A stretch of 64,000 bases of DNA. Source: Heliophilum fasciatum. Its GTDB lineage: Bacteria; Bacillota; Desulfitobacteriia; Heliobacteriales; Heliobacteriaceae. Every line of letters begins with the position of its first letter. The first letter of the stretch is position 1. The notes beneath the pieces were generated by a model. It saw nothing but the letters and a program-made list of their open reading frames with translations. It made no database searches and was not told the DNA's origin. The DNA is taken from positions 1 to 64,000 of the forward strand of contig NZ_SLXT01000018.1 in assembly GCF_004341395.1 (NCBI RefSeq). The letters run 5' to 3'. A program made the translations under genes and the position numbers. Positions 37,222 through 47,672 of this stretch are shown here, one piece after another.

Positions 37222-37787
37222 GCGGTTATATCCAAGTGATCACCGGTAACGGCAAAGGCAAAACGACGATGGCCTTGGGCGAATGTCTCCAAGTAGCAGC
37301 GCAAGGATTGAAAGTGCACATCGTGCAGTTTCAAAAAGGCAGTTCTTATATGGGAGAACTGTTTTCTTTACAGCGCATACCGACATTGACGATTACCCAG
37401 TTTGGCTTTGGCTGCCCGCAGTCAGCCATGATCCGGTCCGGGTTGGCGCATTGCGTATCTTGCGGTGATTGTTTTCGCCGGAACCGCGATCGGCAAAATC
37501 CTTGGCCGGGGCAGGGATTTGCTTTTGCCTGCACACTCTTACAGGATGAACAGGCCAATTTGGTCGTTCTTGATGAGATCAGCCATATTATCAACGCCGG
37601 TTTCATCTCGGTCGAGCAGGTTTTAACAGCATTAGCTAAGCGTCGGCCGTCCCTGTCGGTCATTCTTACGGGGCGGCGGATGCCGGAACAACTGATCGCG
37701 ATAAGTGATCGGGCCGTCGAATGTTGCGCCGTAAAACATCCTTTGGCCGATGGGATTGCCCCTTCCCGGCGGGGAATTGAATATTAA
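37218..37787 (+). CDS. cobO: Corrinoid adenosyltransferase (CobO/BtuR type) with Cys cluster
   Basis: 189 residues. Transfers the 5'-deoxyadenosyl group of ATP to cob(I)yrinic acid diamide. P-loop TGNGKGKTTMALG at 9-21, HIVQFQKGS, LVVLDEISHIINAGF and LTGRRMPEQL are family motifs. An extra segment with Cys66, then Cys79-x2-Cys82-x2-Cys85 (CVSCGDC) lies between the P-loop strand and the DEI motif, which suggests bound metal or Fe-S; I believe some clostridial homologues share it. ATG overlaps the cbiA stop. Confidence 0.93.
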   Translation: MSGYIQVITGNGKGKTTMALGECLQVAAQGLKVHIVQFQKGSSYMGELFSLQRIPTLTITQFGFGCPQSAMIRSGLAHCVSCGDCFRRNRDRQNPWPGQGFAFACTLLQDEQANLVVLDEISHIINAGFISVEQVLTALAKRRPSLSVILTGRRMPEQLIAISDRAVECCAVKHPLADGIAPSRRGIEY

Positions 37788-37823
37788 TCAAAGGCCGGCG
37801 ATGGAGTACAGAGGCGAAAAAAT

Positions 37824-38702
37824 ATGAGCATGAGCAAAAGATGGTTGCGGCTACGCTTGGCCATCAGTTTCTTTTCACGGCTGCCCGTAGGTGATCTGGG
37901 GATTTGTCCTGATGAAGATTTTGGGCGATCCTTTGGCTATTTGCCGGCGGTGGCGCTGATCTTAGGTGGCGTTTTGGCGCTGGCTGCTTGGCTTCTCGGC
38001 ATGCTTTTGCCGCCGTTGGTCTGGGCGCTGCTGATCTTGGCTTATGAGATTTATCTGTCCGGCGGCACGCTCTTAGATGGCTTTATGGACACGATGGATG
38101 GGATCTTTTCCGGCCGTTCGCCGGAACGGATTTTGACGATCATGCGTGATTCGCGCGTGGGTGCCCATGCGGTTGTGGCCGTTGTGCTTTTATTGATGGT
38201 CAAGGGAGCTGCACTTTTTGTCCTTTGTTCGCCCGAAAGTGGCGGCGCTGTGCACGGGACATTAAGTCCAAGCGGAGCAGCGCCGGAGGTACCAAGCATC
38301 GCCGGATGGTCGCCGCTGATGGGCTGGTATGAACTTACGGCCCAGGCGCCGCTTTATCTGACCTTGTTGTGGATGCCCTTGGTCGGTCGCTGGGCCGTCA
38401 TCTTGGGAATGTGCCGCTTTCCCTATGCGCGGGAACGTGGGATGGCCAGTTTGTTTCATCAGTATCTTGACCGCCGGATGCTACCGTGGGCGACGCTGGT
38501 TGTGCTGTTGGTGACGGGCTTCTTGGCCGGTGTTATGGGAATGCTGGTCTTTGCCGTAATTGCCTTACTGATGTTGCGTATGGGACAGACCTTGACCGGG
38601 CAGCTCGGGGGATTGACTGGTGATATCTACGGTGCTATGGCGGAGTTAAGTGAAGTGATGGTGTTACTCGGTGTACTGATGCTGCAAAAGGCGGTTGGCT
38701 AA
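37824..38702 (+). CDS. cobS: Adenosylcobinamide-GDP ribazoletransferase CobS
   Basis: 292 residues, multi-helix membrane enzyme that joins alpha-ribazole (phosphate) to adenosylcobinamide-GDP. The acidic signature GTLLDGFMDTMDGIFSGRSPERIL followed by MRDSRVGAHA is intact. SRLPV and SFGYLPAVALILGG mark the N-terminus. A 30-residue extra loop (about 130-160) carries Gly/Ser/Pro-rich sequence. Confidence 0.94.
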   Translation: MSMSKRWLRLRLAISFFSRLPVGDLGICPDEDFGRSFGYLPAVALILGGVLALAAWLLGMLLPPLVWALLILAYEIYLSGGTLLDGFMDTMDGIFSGRSPERILTIMRDSRVGAHAVVAVVLLLMVKGAALFVLCSPESGGAVHGTLSPSGAAPEVPSIAGWSPLMGWYELTAQAPLYLTLLWMPLVGRWAVILGMCRFPYARERGMASLFHQYLDRRMLPWATLVVLLVTGFLAGVMGMLVFAVIALLMLRMGQTLTGQLGGLTGDIYGAMAELSEVMVLLGVLMLQKAVG

Positions 38703-38754
38703 GCGAAATCGTTGGAGCGGAGCACCGGTTGGCCGGTTCGAGCAAGGAGGGAGA

Positions 38755-39642
38755 ATGATGCAAGGATTTGCCCGGGTACCGGGAACCTGTGGCGAATTGG
38801 CCCAGGGCTTGATCGGTGACCGTATCTTGCACATTACCTGTCCCATTGATGCTTGGGTAACGGCAGAGGTGATGGCACGGCCCGGTAACGGCAGGATCAG
38901 TGGCCTTGACAATAAACCCAAAACAGAACAAGCCCTGCGGCAGTTGCTTCGGCAGCATGCAACTCAGGATAAGTTGTCTGAGACTTTGGATCTGACAGTG
39001 ACGCTGACCAACCCCTTACCGGGTGGCAAAGGGTTAGCATCAAGCAGTGCCGATATCTGTGCTGCTTGCAGTGCCGTTGCGTCGGCACTGGGCATCGTCT
39101 TATCGCCGGAGTTGCTTGGCGCTATCGCGGTGACGGTGGAACCGACCGATGGTTTGTTTTATCCTGGCATCGCAATTTATGATCATCGTGGCGGCACTTG
39201 GGGTAAAGTTATTGGGTATCCACCAACCCCGCCGCTTCATATCTTGGTTTATGATAGCGGCGGTACTGTGGACACCACGTTGTTTAATCGCCGACCGGAC
39301 TTACCGAGCTTGCATCGCGCCAATGCCCCGGTCATGCGTGAGGCTTTTCGCCATGTGGTGCGCGGATTGCGCCAAGGTAACGGCAAGGAAATTGCCCGGG
39401 GGGCTACGATCAGCGCGCTGGCTAATCAGCGCATCCTCATGAAAACCGATTTGCAAGAAGTCATTGCCGGTACCGCTGAACTTGGTGCGTGGGGTGTTAA
39501 TGTGGCCCACAGCGGAACTGTTGTGGGCATCTGGCTACCGGAAGAACGGATCGACACTATCCGGCGATGGATGGAAATAGAACGGACTGGTTGGGCTTTT
39601 CTGGGTGTTCATCGCTTGGTGAGCGGCGGAGTTCGTGCGTAG
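38755..39642 (+). CDS. GHMP kinase, PduX-like L-threonine kinase
   Basis: 295 residues. PduX-type kinases make L-threonine O-3-phosphate, the substrate for CobD, placing this enzyme first in the aminopropanol branch. PGTCGELAQG at 9-18 is the typical PduX start. PLPGGKGLASSSADICAA is the GHMP phosphate-binding loop, and AHSGTVVGIWLP is motif 3. AGGAGGGAG lies just before ATG 38755. The next gene is cobD, which supports the assignment. Confidence 0.88.
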   Translation: MMQGFARVPGTCGELAQGLIGDRILHITCPIDAWVTAEVMARPGNGRISGLDNKPKTEQALRQLLRQHATQDKLSETLDLTVTLTNPLPGGKGLASSSADICAACSAVASALGIVLSPELLGAIAVTVEPTDGLFYPGIAIYDHRGGTWGKVIGYPPTPPLHILVYDSGGTVDTTLFNRRPDLPSLHRANAPVMREAFRHVVRGLRQGNGKEIARGATISALANQRILMKTDLQEVIAGTAELGAWGVNVAHSGTVVGIWLPEERIDTIRRWMEIERTGWAFLGVHRLVSGGVRA

Positions 39643-39745
39643 GCAGGGTACAAAAGAGCAGCGGAGAAAAGAGCAGAGTAGAAACGGCACTGATCAACCA
39701 AGCAGAACCGATAGGACTGATGAAACGGTGGAACCGAGGGAATCG

Positions 39746-40840
39746 ATGATAACGCACGCGTACCGTCACGGTGGCGATGTCTGGAGTGTCAAGGCACAGG
39801 GCGACGCGCGGCAATGGATTGACTTTAGTGCGAATATTAATTTTTTAGGGCTTTCTCCTCAGGTGAAGGCAGCGATGGTGAACGCGATTGATGATGTGAT
39901 TCATTATCCCGATCCCCATTGCCGCCATCTGCGAGCGGCTTTATCGACCCATCTTCAAGTGCCAACGGCGGCGATCGCCGCCGGGAATGGTGCTGTCGAT
40001 CTTTTGGATCAATGGCTCAGAACGGTGCAACCTCGTCGCGTGCTGATCACCGACCCGGGTTTTGGCCAGTACTTACGGGCAATCAAATCGGTCGGTGCGG
40101 AAGCGGTAGTGATGCGCTTAACCGAGCAAAATCAGTTTGCTTTTGATGGGGAAGCGTGGCAGCGCGCCATGCAACTGGGTCAGTGTGACAGTGCAATCCT
40201 CTGTTCACCACACAATCCTGTGGGCTGGACGTGGACGAAGGAGCAGCGTGACCAAGTCTTGGCCCGAGCAGAAAAAGCGGGGATCCACTTGCTTGTCGAT
40301 GAATCGTTTTTGGATTTTTTACCGGACGGGCGCGGGCGCAGTTGTGTGGCCACAGCCGCGCAATCAGCACAGGTGGCCGTGCTTTATTCGTTGACGAAAT
40401 TTTTCGCTTTACCGGGGATTCGCTTGGGCGCCTTGATTGCTCATCCTGCACGAATCGCGGCTTTGGAAGCGCAACGTGATCCCTGGTCGGTCAATCACTT
40501 GGCGCAAGTGGCCGGCGTAGCGGCCCTACAGGATCAAGCCTATCAAGAACAAACATGGAACCAGTTGCCGGCACTGCGCGAGCAGTTGATCCATACGCTG
40601 CGAGCAATACCGGGCTGCCGACCTTATTCGTCGACGGTGAATTTTGTTTTGGCCGACATTCGGGCGACTTCACTACCAGCTCCGGTATGGACTGGGCGCC
40701 TGCGCGACAGGGGGCTGCTGGTTCGTGATTGTTCAACCTTTGATGGGCTGGGCAGCGGTTATTTGCGCTTTGCTGTGCGTCCGGCACCGGCGATTGAACA
40801 ACTCGGTGCGGCGATGAAGGAGGTTCTGGCCCAACGATGA
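39746..40840 (+). CDS. cobD: Threonine-phosphate decarboxylase CobD
   Basis: 364 residues, PLP-dependent aminotransferase fold. Makes (R)-1-amino-2-propanol phosphate for CbiB. HGGDVW, DFSANINFLGLSP, AAGNGAVDLLDQW, CSPHNPVGW, LVDESFLDFLP and the lysine in YSLTKFFALPGIRLG are family features. ATG 39746 is used; the frame extends back to 39635 but that part is Arg/Glu/Gln-rich, encoded by a repetitive leader, and lacks homology. ATGA overlap with cobC. Confidence 0.92.
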   Translation: MITHAYRHGGDVWSVKAQGDARQWIDFSANINFLGLSPQVKAAMVNAIDDVIHYPDPHCRHLRAALSTHLQVPTAAIAAGNGAVDLLDQWLRTVQPRRVLITDPGFGQYLRAIKSVGAEAVVMRLTEQNQFAFDGEAWQRAMQLGQCDSAILCSPHNPVGWTWTKEQRDQVLARAEKAGIHLLVDESFLDFLPDGRGRSCVATAAQSAQVAVLYSLTKFFALPGIRLGALIAHPARIAALEAQRDPWSVNHLAQVAGVAALQDQAYQEQTWNQLPALREQLIHTLRAIPGCRPYSSTVNFVLADIRATSLPAPVWTGRLRDRGLLVRDCSTFDGLGSGYLRFAVRPAPAIEQLGAAMKEVLAQR

Positions 40841-41469
40841 AGAAAACACGGGTATATTTGATCCGGCATGGCGAGACGGAATGGAACCAGTACCGGCGTT
40901 TTCAAGGACATAGTGATGTCGAACTAAGTGCGCAGGGTCGTCATCAGGCCCGGCGCTTGCTTTTACGTTTGGCCGGAGAGCCCTTAGATCACATTTATGC
41001 CAGCGACTTACGCCGGGCCGCCGAGACGGCGCGCATTATCGCTGAAGCTCGGAGTGTTCCCCTGGAAGAAGACCGGCGGTTTCGTGAGTGTCACTTTGGC
41101 CACTGGGAAGGGATGACCTTTGCCGAAATCCACCAAGCCTACCCGGAAGAAAGCCAAACGTGGATGAAAGCACCTAATCGCTTTCAAGCACCTGGCGGCG
41201 AGAGCTTCGCCGATGTGCAACAACGAACCTATCCGGCGCTGCTGGAGCGCGTCGAGCAGCATGTGGGCCAAAGCATTGCCATCGTCGCGCATGGCGGGAC
41301 GCTCCGGATTTTGCTGTGCGCGATCTTAGGTGTTGACCTGGATCGAGCCTGGCAATTTCGCCAGGACAACACAGCATTGAATATCATCGATTTTTTAGAC
41401 GATACACCCTTTATTGAACGTATTAATGATGTTACTCATCTGCAGGCAGGGGCTTTTCCCGAAGGGTAA
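40837..41469 (+). CDS. cobC: Alpha-ribazole phosphatase (histidine phosphatase) CobC
   Basis: 210 residues. Histidine phosphatase with LIRHGETEWN (phospho-His11), YASDLRRAAETA, RECHFGHWEGMTF and IVAHGGTLR. Assigned to CobC by family and by its overlap with cobD at the end of the cobalamin cluster; close relatives are phosphoglycerate-mutase-like and not always in B12 synthesis. Confidence 0.85.
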   Translation: MKKTRVYLIRHGETEWNQYRRFQGHSDVELSAQGRHQARRLLLRLAGEPLDHIYASDLRRAAETARIIAEARSVPLEEDRRFRECHFGHWEGMTFAEIHQAYPEESQTWMKAPNRFQAPGGESFADVQQRTYPALLERVEQHVGQSIAIVAHGGTLRILLCAILGVDLDRAWQFRQDNTALNIIDFLDDTPFIERINDVTHLQAGAFPEG

Positions 41470-41513
41470 TTCGGGGTAGAATAGAGATAGATAGCTCGAT
41501 GGGAGGCTCGGCT

Positions 41514-41813
41514 GTGCGGTTCACTCGGCGATGGAGTTTTTGGCAGCGCTTGCGTCTTTGGTTTGATCTTCCCCGTACAGTTCGCTTGATCTACGCGTTG
41601 CTTCGTGATGAGCGTGTACCGGTGGGGAACAAGCTGTTGTTTTTGGCAGTCGGTGCTACTTACTTTTTGCTTCCTTTTGACGTGTTGCCGGACATACTGC
41701 CGCTGGTAGGGCAGATCGATGATGCTACCGTGTTGTTGCTATTGCTTGATCGGTTTATCGCGGCAGCGCCTACCTATGTGGTTGATGAATATCTGCAAAA
41801 AAATCGCAGGTAA
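41514..41813 (+). CDS. DUF1232 (YkvA family) membrane protein
   Basis: 99 residues from GTG 41514, with GGGAGG 7 nt upstream. The core KLLFLAVGATYFLLPFDVLPDILPLVGQIDD is the DUF1232 signature, with a membrane helix and the LPFDxxPD motif. Function unknown. It lies 44 nt after cobC and is followed by a hairpin. Confidence 0.85.
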   Translation: MRFTRRWSFWQRLRLWFDLPRTVRLIYALLRDERVPVGNKLLFLAVGATYFLLPFDVLPDILPLVGQIDDATVLLLLLDRFIAAAPTYVVDEYLQKNRR

Positions 41814-41838
41814 AGGAGGGAGTGCCCCTCCCCTTTTC
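41812..41838 (+). terminator. Terminator after cob cluster/DUF1232
   Basis: GGAGGG pairs with CCCTCC around AGTGC, followed by CTTTTCTT. The stem is short but GC-rich. Confidence 0.65.
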
Positions 41839-41882
41839 TTATGAGCTTATTCATGGTCTGAATGATGTTATTGTATTAATCA

Positions 41883-41912
41883 TTGCCACTGCTGGATCAA
41901 TTGTGCTAAAAT
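41883..41912 (+). promoter_or_regulatory. Putative guaB promoter
   Basis: TTGCCA (41883-41888) and TAAAAT (41907-41912) are 18 bp apart, 53 nt before the guaB start. No purine-riboswitch or PurR-box pattern was seen in the leader. Confidence 0.45.
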
Positions 41913-41929
41913 CGATCAATAATATTTGA

Positions 41930-43423
<1,494 letters not shown>

Positions 43424-43448
43424 GCTTGACTAATAAAGAGGACAAAAA

Positions 43449-43808
43449 ATGGGTACCTATTATTTAAACGGCAGCGAGTATGTAACATCGAGGCCACAAG
43501 AAAAAGAGCTGGCCCTGGCGCTGGGTACGATGGTGGGGCTGCAGGGTGTGCTGCGGTTGCAGACAGGCCAGCATACCGTTGTCTGGCGCGGTGGCGGGAA
43601 GATAGCTTCCGTGGTGCGCCGTGAAGAGCGCATCGAAGAAGGACACCTGACCGTTGATTCGATCTTTTTTCAACTGCTTCCTGAACCGGCCGGCGAAGAA
43701 CCGTGGACAGTGACCTTGCCGCTTGATCAATATCTTGGCCTTACGCGCTATGGACAAGATATGCTGATGCGTTTTGAAGGGTATACCTGGCATTGGACCC
43801 CGCAATGA
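43449..43808 (+). CDS. Unknown small protein upstream of HAD phosphatase
   Basis: 119 residues without a recognised domain. Mostly beta-like with a WRGGGKIASVVRREERI segment and Trp-rich end (YTWHWTPQ). AGAGG precedes ATG 43449. Its TGA overlaps the HAD start by 4 nt, so the two are coupled. It follows guaB by 25 nt and may share its transcript. Confidence 0.65.
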   Translation: MGTYYLNGSEYVTSRPQEKELALALGTMVGLQGVLRLQTGQHTVVWRGGGKIASVVRREERIEEGHLTVDSIFFQLLPEPAGEEPWTVTLPLDQYLGLTRYGQDMLMRFEGYTWHWTPQ

Positions 43809-44623
43809 AGAACAAACGACTGGTTGCCTTTGATTTAGATGGCACACTGTTGGACGAGCATCGCCGGATCCCGGCCATGCTCGTTCAACGCATTCAAGAA
43901 TTGCAATCGTTGGGCATACTTTTTACCATTGCGACAGGGCGTATGTACCCTGCCGCAACTCGTTATATCGAACAGCTACGCTTGCATGTGCCGATCATTA
44001 CCTGCAATGGTGCCATGATCCGTGATCACCGGCAGGATCAAGTGATGCATCACCAAGTACTTGATCAAGGGCAGACTGACAAGGTATTGCAATGGCTGCG
44101 AGAAAAAGGCCACCGAGTATTACGCTACAGCTTTTATGGCGATGACGTCTTTACCGATACACCGCATGAGCAAACCACTCGTTACGAAGAAGGCTTGGGC
44201 GTAACGTTTATGTCTGTGCCTGATTTGGAATTACAAGTTCAACAGTTGGCCAAGCATCGCCATCCAACTATGTTGGTACTCATGCTGGAAGCCGGCGTGG
44301 CTCAGGCCTTGTCGGAGGAGTTAATGAGCTTACTTGGCTCATCGGCTTGTATTACCAGTTCAAATGATTATTTTATTGAGATCTTGCATCCGGAGGCTTC
44401 CAAAGGGGAAGCCTTGGCCTGTTTGGCGGCCAAACTGGGCATCGACCAGGAGCAGGTGATCGCCATCGGGGACAATCGCAATGATCTCAGCATGATCCGC
44501 TGGGCCGGCACCGGCGTACTGGTCGGTAATGCACCGCCGGCAATTCATCATGAAGCCAATCTGATCACCCAGGGGCACCGCTCCTATGGGGTATTGGAAG
44601 CGTTAGAAAAGTTATTTCCATAA
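43805..44623 (+). CDS. Cof-type HAD hydrolase
   Basis: 272 residues. HAD motif I AFDLDGTLLDEH, motif II TIATGR, a type IIB cap (about 80-190), the conserved Lys in EASKGEALACLA and motif IV IAIGDNRNDLSMI. These phosphatases act on sugar phosphates, FMN or PLP; the substrate here cannot be told. ATG 43805 overlaps the preceding stop. Confidence 0.9.
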   Translation: MKNKRLVAFDLDGTLLDEHRRIPAMLVQRIQELQSLGILFTIATGRMYPAATRYIEQLRLHVPIITCNGAMIRDHRQDQVMHHQVLDQGQTDKVLQWLREKGHRVLRYSFYGDDVFTDTPHEQTTRYEEGLGVTFMSVPDLELQVQQLAKHRHPTMLVLMLEAGVAQALSEELMSLLGSSACITSSNDYFIEILHPEASKGEALACLAAKLGIDQEQVIAIGDNRNDLSMIRWAGTGVLVGNAPPAIHHEANLITQGHRSYGVLEALEKLFP

Positions 44624-44666
44624 CTACAGGAGTGTTCAACGAAAACGAAGTAATAAAGGAGCAACT

Positions 44667-46433
44667 ATGAACAATTCGCAAGGATCTACGCCGGCTAAGC
44701 CAGCGGCGCCGCGGGCGCACAAAGGCTATCGTTCGCGCCGTCCCCGACCGAAGGTCAAACAACCGGTACCCCAGAACAAACCAAGCGTATCGGTGATCCC
44801 CCTTGGTGGTGTGGGCGAAGTCGGCAAAAACATGACGGTCATCGAGTACGGTGATGATATTGTCGTTATTGATGCCGGTGTGAAATTCCCCGGGGAAGAA
44901 CTGCTCGGGATTGACTTGGTCATTCCGGACATTACCTACCTGGTGGAGAATGTGTCTAAAATAAGAGGCATTTTTCTGACCCATGGTCACGAAGATCATA
45001 TCGGAGCATTGCCTTTTGTATTACGGCAGATTCAAGTACCGATCTATGGAACACGCTTAACGCTGGGGCTGGTTAAAAACAAATTGACGGAACATGGCTT
45101 GATGCGTGATGCCCAGCTTCATGAAATCACGGCCGATGATATCATCAATGTGGGATCGCTGGAGTTGGAATTTTTCCGTGTTAACCACTCGATTCCTGAC
45201 GGGATCGGCATCGCTGTACGCACGCCGGTGGGCTTGATCGTTCATTCGGGCGACTTTAAGCTCGATCAAACACCTGTCGATGACAAAGTGTTGGAATTCA
45301 GCAAGCTGGCCCGTTATGGCGATGAAGGGGTCTTGCTGTTTATCTGTGACTCCACGAACGTGGAGCGTCCGGGCTATACACCGTCGGAACGAACCGTAGG
45401 TGATACGTTCCGGTCGGTTTTTGCCAAAACCCAAAGCCGGATTATTATTGCAACTTTTGCTTCGAATGTTCACCGTATTCAACAGGTGATCAATACAGCC
45501 GCTGAGTTCAATCGCAAGGTGGCCGTCGTCGGTCGGAGCATGGTGACCGTTGTCGATGTGGCGCAGCAATTGGGCTACTTGACGGTACCGAAAGGTATGC
45601 TCGTCGAGACGGAAGAAGTGGATCGCTTACCGGATAACCAAGTGACGATCATCACCACTGGCTCGCAAGGCGAACCGATGGCAGCGCTGACGCGCATGGC
45701 AACGAACAACCATCGACAGATCGCCATTCGTGAAGGTGACACGGTGATCATTTCGGCCACACCGATTCCGGGCAATGAAAAGCTGGTGGCACGAACCATC
45801 GATAATTTGTTCCGCATCGGTGCTGACGTGGTCTATAAAGATGTAGCCATGGTTCACGTCTCCGGGCACGCAGCGCAGCAAGAGATTAAGCTCATGCTCA
45901 ATCTGCTTCGTCCCAAGTATGCGATTCCGTTTCACGGGGAATACCGTCATCAAACGACCTTTTCGAAGCTGGCGCAGACCATGGGCATTCCGGCCGATCA
46001 TATCATTCGCTGCAATATCGGTGATCGCATTGAGTTTAATGCGGAGCAAGGACAGATCACTGGCTCCGTGGAAGCCGGCGCGGTCATGGTTGACGGTATC
46101 GGTGTCGGCGATGTAGGCAACATCGTGCTTCGTGACCGTCATCATCTGGCGCAAGACGGTGTTGTCATTGCCGTCGTGACGATCGATAAGGAAAACGGTA
46201 CGATTCTGGCCGGACCCGATCTGGTGTCGCGGGGCTTTGTCTTTGTCCGTGAAGCCGGTGATCTACTCGGTGAAGCCAAGTCAAAGGTGCGGGAAGCATT
46301 GACGACGAGGACCGCGGCAAATACTACGGAATGGTCGATTTTGAAAAATTTGATCCGCGATACGTTGAATGAGTATTTTTACTTGAAGACGAAGCGGCGA
46401 CCGATCGTATTACCGATTATCATGGAAATATAA
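44667..46433 (+). CDS. rnj: Ribonuclease J
   Basis: 588 residues. Metallo-beta-lactamase/beta-CASP RNase with 5'-3' exo- and endonuclease activity in mRNA decay and rRNA maturation. PLGGVGEVGKNM, the zinc motif LTHGHEDHIGA, HSGDFKLDQTPVD, SGHA and PFHGEYRH are intact. A basic Pro/Lys/Arg leader of about 38 residues is longer than usual. The domain order continues to the C-terminal RNase J domain. Confidence 0.95.
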   Translation: MNNSQGSTPAKPAAPRAHKGYRSRRPRPKVKQPVPQNKPSVSVIPLGGVGEVGKNMTVIEYGDDIVVIDAGVKFPGEELLGIDLVIPDITYLVENVSKIRGIFLTHGHEDHIGALPFVLRQIQVPIYGTRLTLGLVKNKLTEHGLMRDAQLHEITADDIINVGSLELEFFRVNHSIPDGIGIAVRTPVGLIVHSGDFKLDQTPVDDKVLEFSKLARYGDEGVLLFICDSTNVERPGYTPSERTVGDTFRSVFAKTQSRIIIATFASNVHRIQQVINTAAEFNRKVAVVGRSMVTVVDVAQQLGYLTVPKGMLVETEEVDRLPDNQVTIITTGSQGEPMAALTRMATNNHRQIAIREGDTVIISATPIPGNEKLVARTIDNLFRIGADVVYKDVAMVHVSGHAAQQEIKLMLNLLRPKYAIPFHGEYRHQTTFSKLAQTMGIPADHIIRCNIGDRIEFNAEQGQITGSVEAGAVMVDGIGVGDVGNIVLRDRHHLAQDGVVIAVVTIDKENGTILAGPDLVSRGFVFVREAGDLLGEAKSKVREALTTRTAANTTEWSILKNLIRDTLNEYFYLKTKRRPIVLPIIMEI

Positions 46434-46459
46434 TCGATTTGGGAGGGAGTTTTCTGACC

Positions 46460-47056
46460 ATGACATTTTTGGAAGCTGTGCAAGCGAGAAGAACCTACTA
46501 CTCGATCAGTAAGGAGTCGGTTGTATCCGATGAGCGCATCCAGGAGATTGTCAATGAAGCCGTGAAACACTCACCGTCAGCCTTTAATTCCCAAAGTGCC
46601 AGAGTCGTTCTTCTCCTGGGTAAATCCCATGATCGCTTATGGGACATCACCAAAGAAGAACTGAAAAAAATCGTACCTGCCGATCGATTTAAAGCGACAG
46701 AAGAAAAGATCGATGGGGCTTTTCGCAGTGGCTATGGCTCGATTCTTTATTTTGAGGATATGAGCGTTATCGAAGGTTTGCAAAACCAATTTCCAGCGTA
46801 TAAAGATGCTTTTCCGATTTTTTCTCATCATTCGTCAGGGATGTTACAGTTTATAATCTGGACAGCATTAGAAGAAGCTGGATTTGGGGCTTCGCTTCAG
46901 CACTATAATCCGGTGATTGATAACGCAGTAAAAGCGGAATGGGACATCCCCGATAACTGGAAGCTCATCGCCCAAATGCCCTTTGGTAAACCGGTGGCGG
47001 CCCCTGGGGAGAAGGAGTTCCAACCATTGGAACAACGAGTAAGGGTTATAAAGTAA
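46460..47056 (+). CDS. Nitroreductase-family flavoprotein (HBN1/FRM2-like)
   Basis: 198 residues. ARRTYYSISKESVVSDERI, SPSAFNSQSARVVLLLG, the MLQFIIWTALEEAGFGASLQHYNP segment and IAQMPFGKPV place it in the FMN-dependent nitroreductase group related to yeast HBN1/FRM2. Physiological substrate unknown. GGGAGGGAG lies 10 nt before ATG 46460. Confidence 0.88.
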   Translation: MTFLEAVQARRTYYSISKESVVSDERIQEIVNEAVKHSPSAFNSQSARVVLLLGKSHDRLWDITKEELKKIVPADRFKATEEKIDGAFRSGYGSILYFEDMSVIEGLQNQFPAYKDAFPIFSHHSSGMLQFIIWTALEEAGFGASLQHYNPVIDNAVKAEWDIPDNWKLIAQMPFGKPVAAPGEKEFQPLEQRVRVIK

Positions 47057-47065
47057 GCAAACAAT

Positions 47066-47106
47066 AAAAAAACCTCGAACTGCTATGCAAGAGTTCGAGG
47101 TTTTTG
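47066..47106 (+). terminator. Bidirectional terminator
   Basis: AAAAACCTCGAACT pairs with AGTTCGAGGTTTTT around a 9- to 10-nt loop. A-run before and T-run after let it serve the nitroreductase and the convergent minus-strand gene. Confidence 0.88.
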
Positions 47107-47160
47107 CTTGCCTATACCTTTTTGTTCACTTTATCTTGGCCTTGTTCGCTTTATCTTACG

Positions 47161-47628
47161 TTACCCTTGCTCACTTCGCTTACCTAAATAGACGGTACGA
47201 GTCGTTGCGTCCCAGGATACTTCCTTACCAAAGGCTTCGCTAATAAGCCGAAGTGGCACCATGACGCGATCATTGATGAGCAATGGCGGTGTTTCCAGGG
47301 GAATCTCAAAACCGTTAATGACTGCGCTTGATTTGCCTACTCGGATGCCACAACGTAATGTATCTTTCGTAAAAAGTGCAAATTTCTCTTGTTGATCCCA
47401 ATATTCAAGGGTAGCTCCCAGCGCTTCAACGGCGCGAAGCGGAACCATCGTTCGATTCTCCATGAGTAATGGTTTTTGTCCGAATTTAGAGAAATCAACA
47501 TATTTCCCGTCCACTGCGAGTTGAAGATCATCGGCAAAAGCAGGGGAACTACCATAGATCATCATACCTACCAGCATCATTCCTGCTGCTGATAGGATGG
47601 TCAATCGGCAACTCCGTTGTTCGTGCAA
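47161..47628 (-). CDS. Exported stalk-domain protein (copper amine oxidase N-like)
   Basis: 155 residues. Signal peptide about 1-32 (cleavage after AFA). Two repeats of the copper-amine-oxidase-N/stalk fold, with LLMENRTMVPLRAVEALGA and LLINDRVMVPLRLISEAFG, and a final WDATTRTVYLG. Such domains are found on cell-surface proteins of Clostridia; binding partner unknown. Start TTG 47628 with AGGAGG 10 nt upstream. Confidence 0.85.
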   Translation of the reverse strand: MHEQRSCRLTILSAAGMMLVGMMIYGSSPAFADDLQLAVDGKYVDFSKFGQKPLLMENRTMVPLRAVEALGATLEYWDQQEKFALFTKDTLRCGIRVGKSSAVINGFEIPLETPPLLINDRVMVPLRLISEAFGKEVSWDATTRTVYLGKRSEQG

Positions 47629-47672
47629 AACGACGAAACCTCCTGATATTATTTAAAATGAATTCATCCAGG

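Noticed and set aside
47118-47158. Two TTGTTC(A/G)CTTTATCTT repeats downstream of the nitroreductase
   Set aside because: Only two 16-bp copies in a short AT-rich spacer, with no structure or gene effect apparent.
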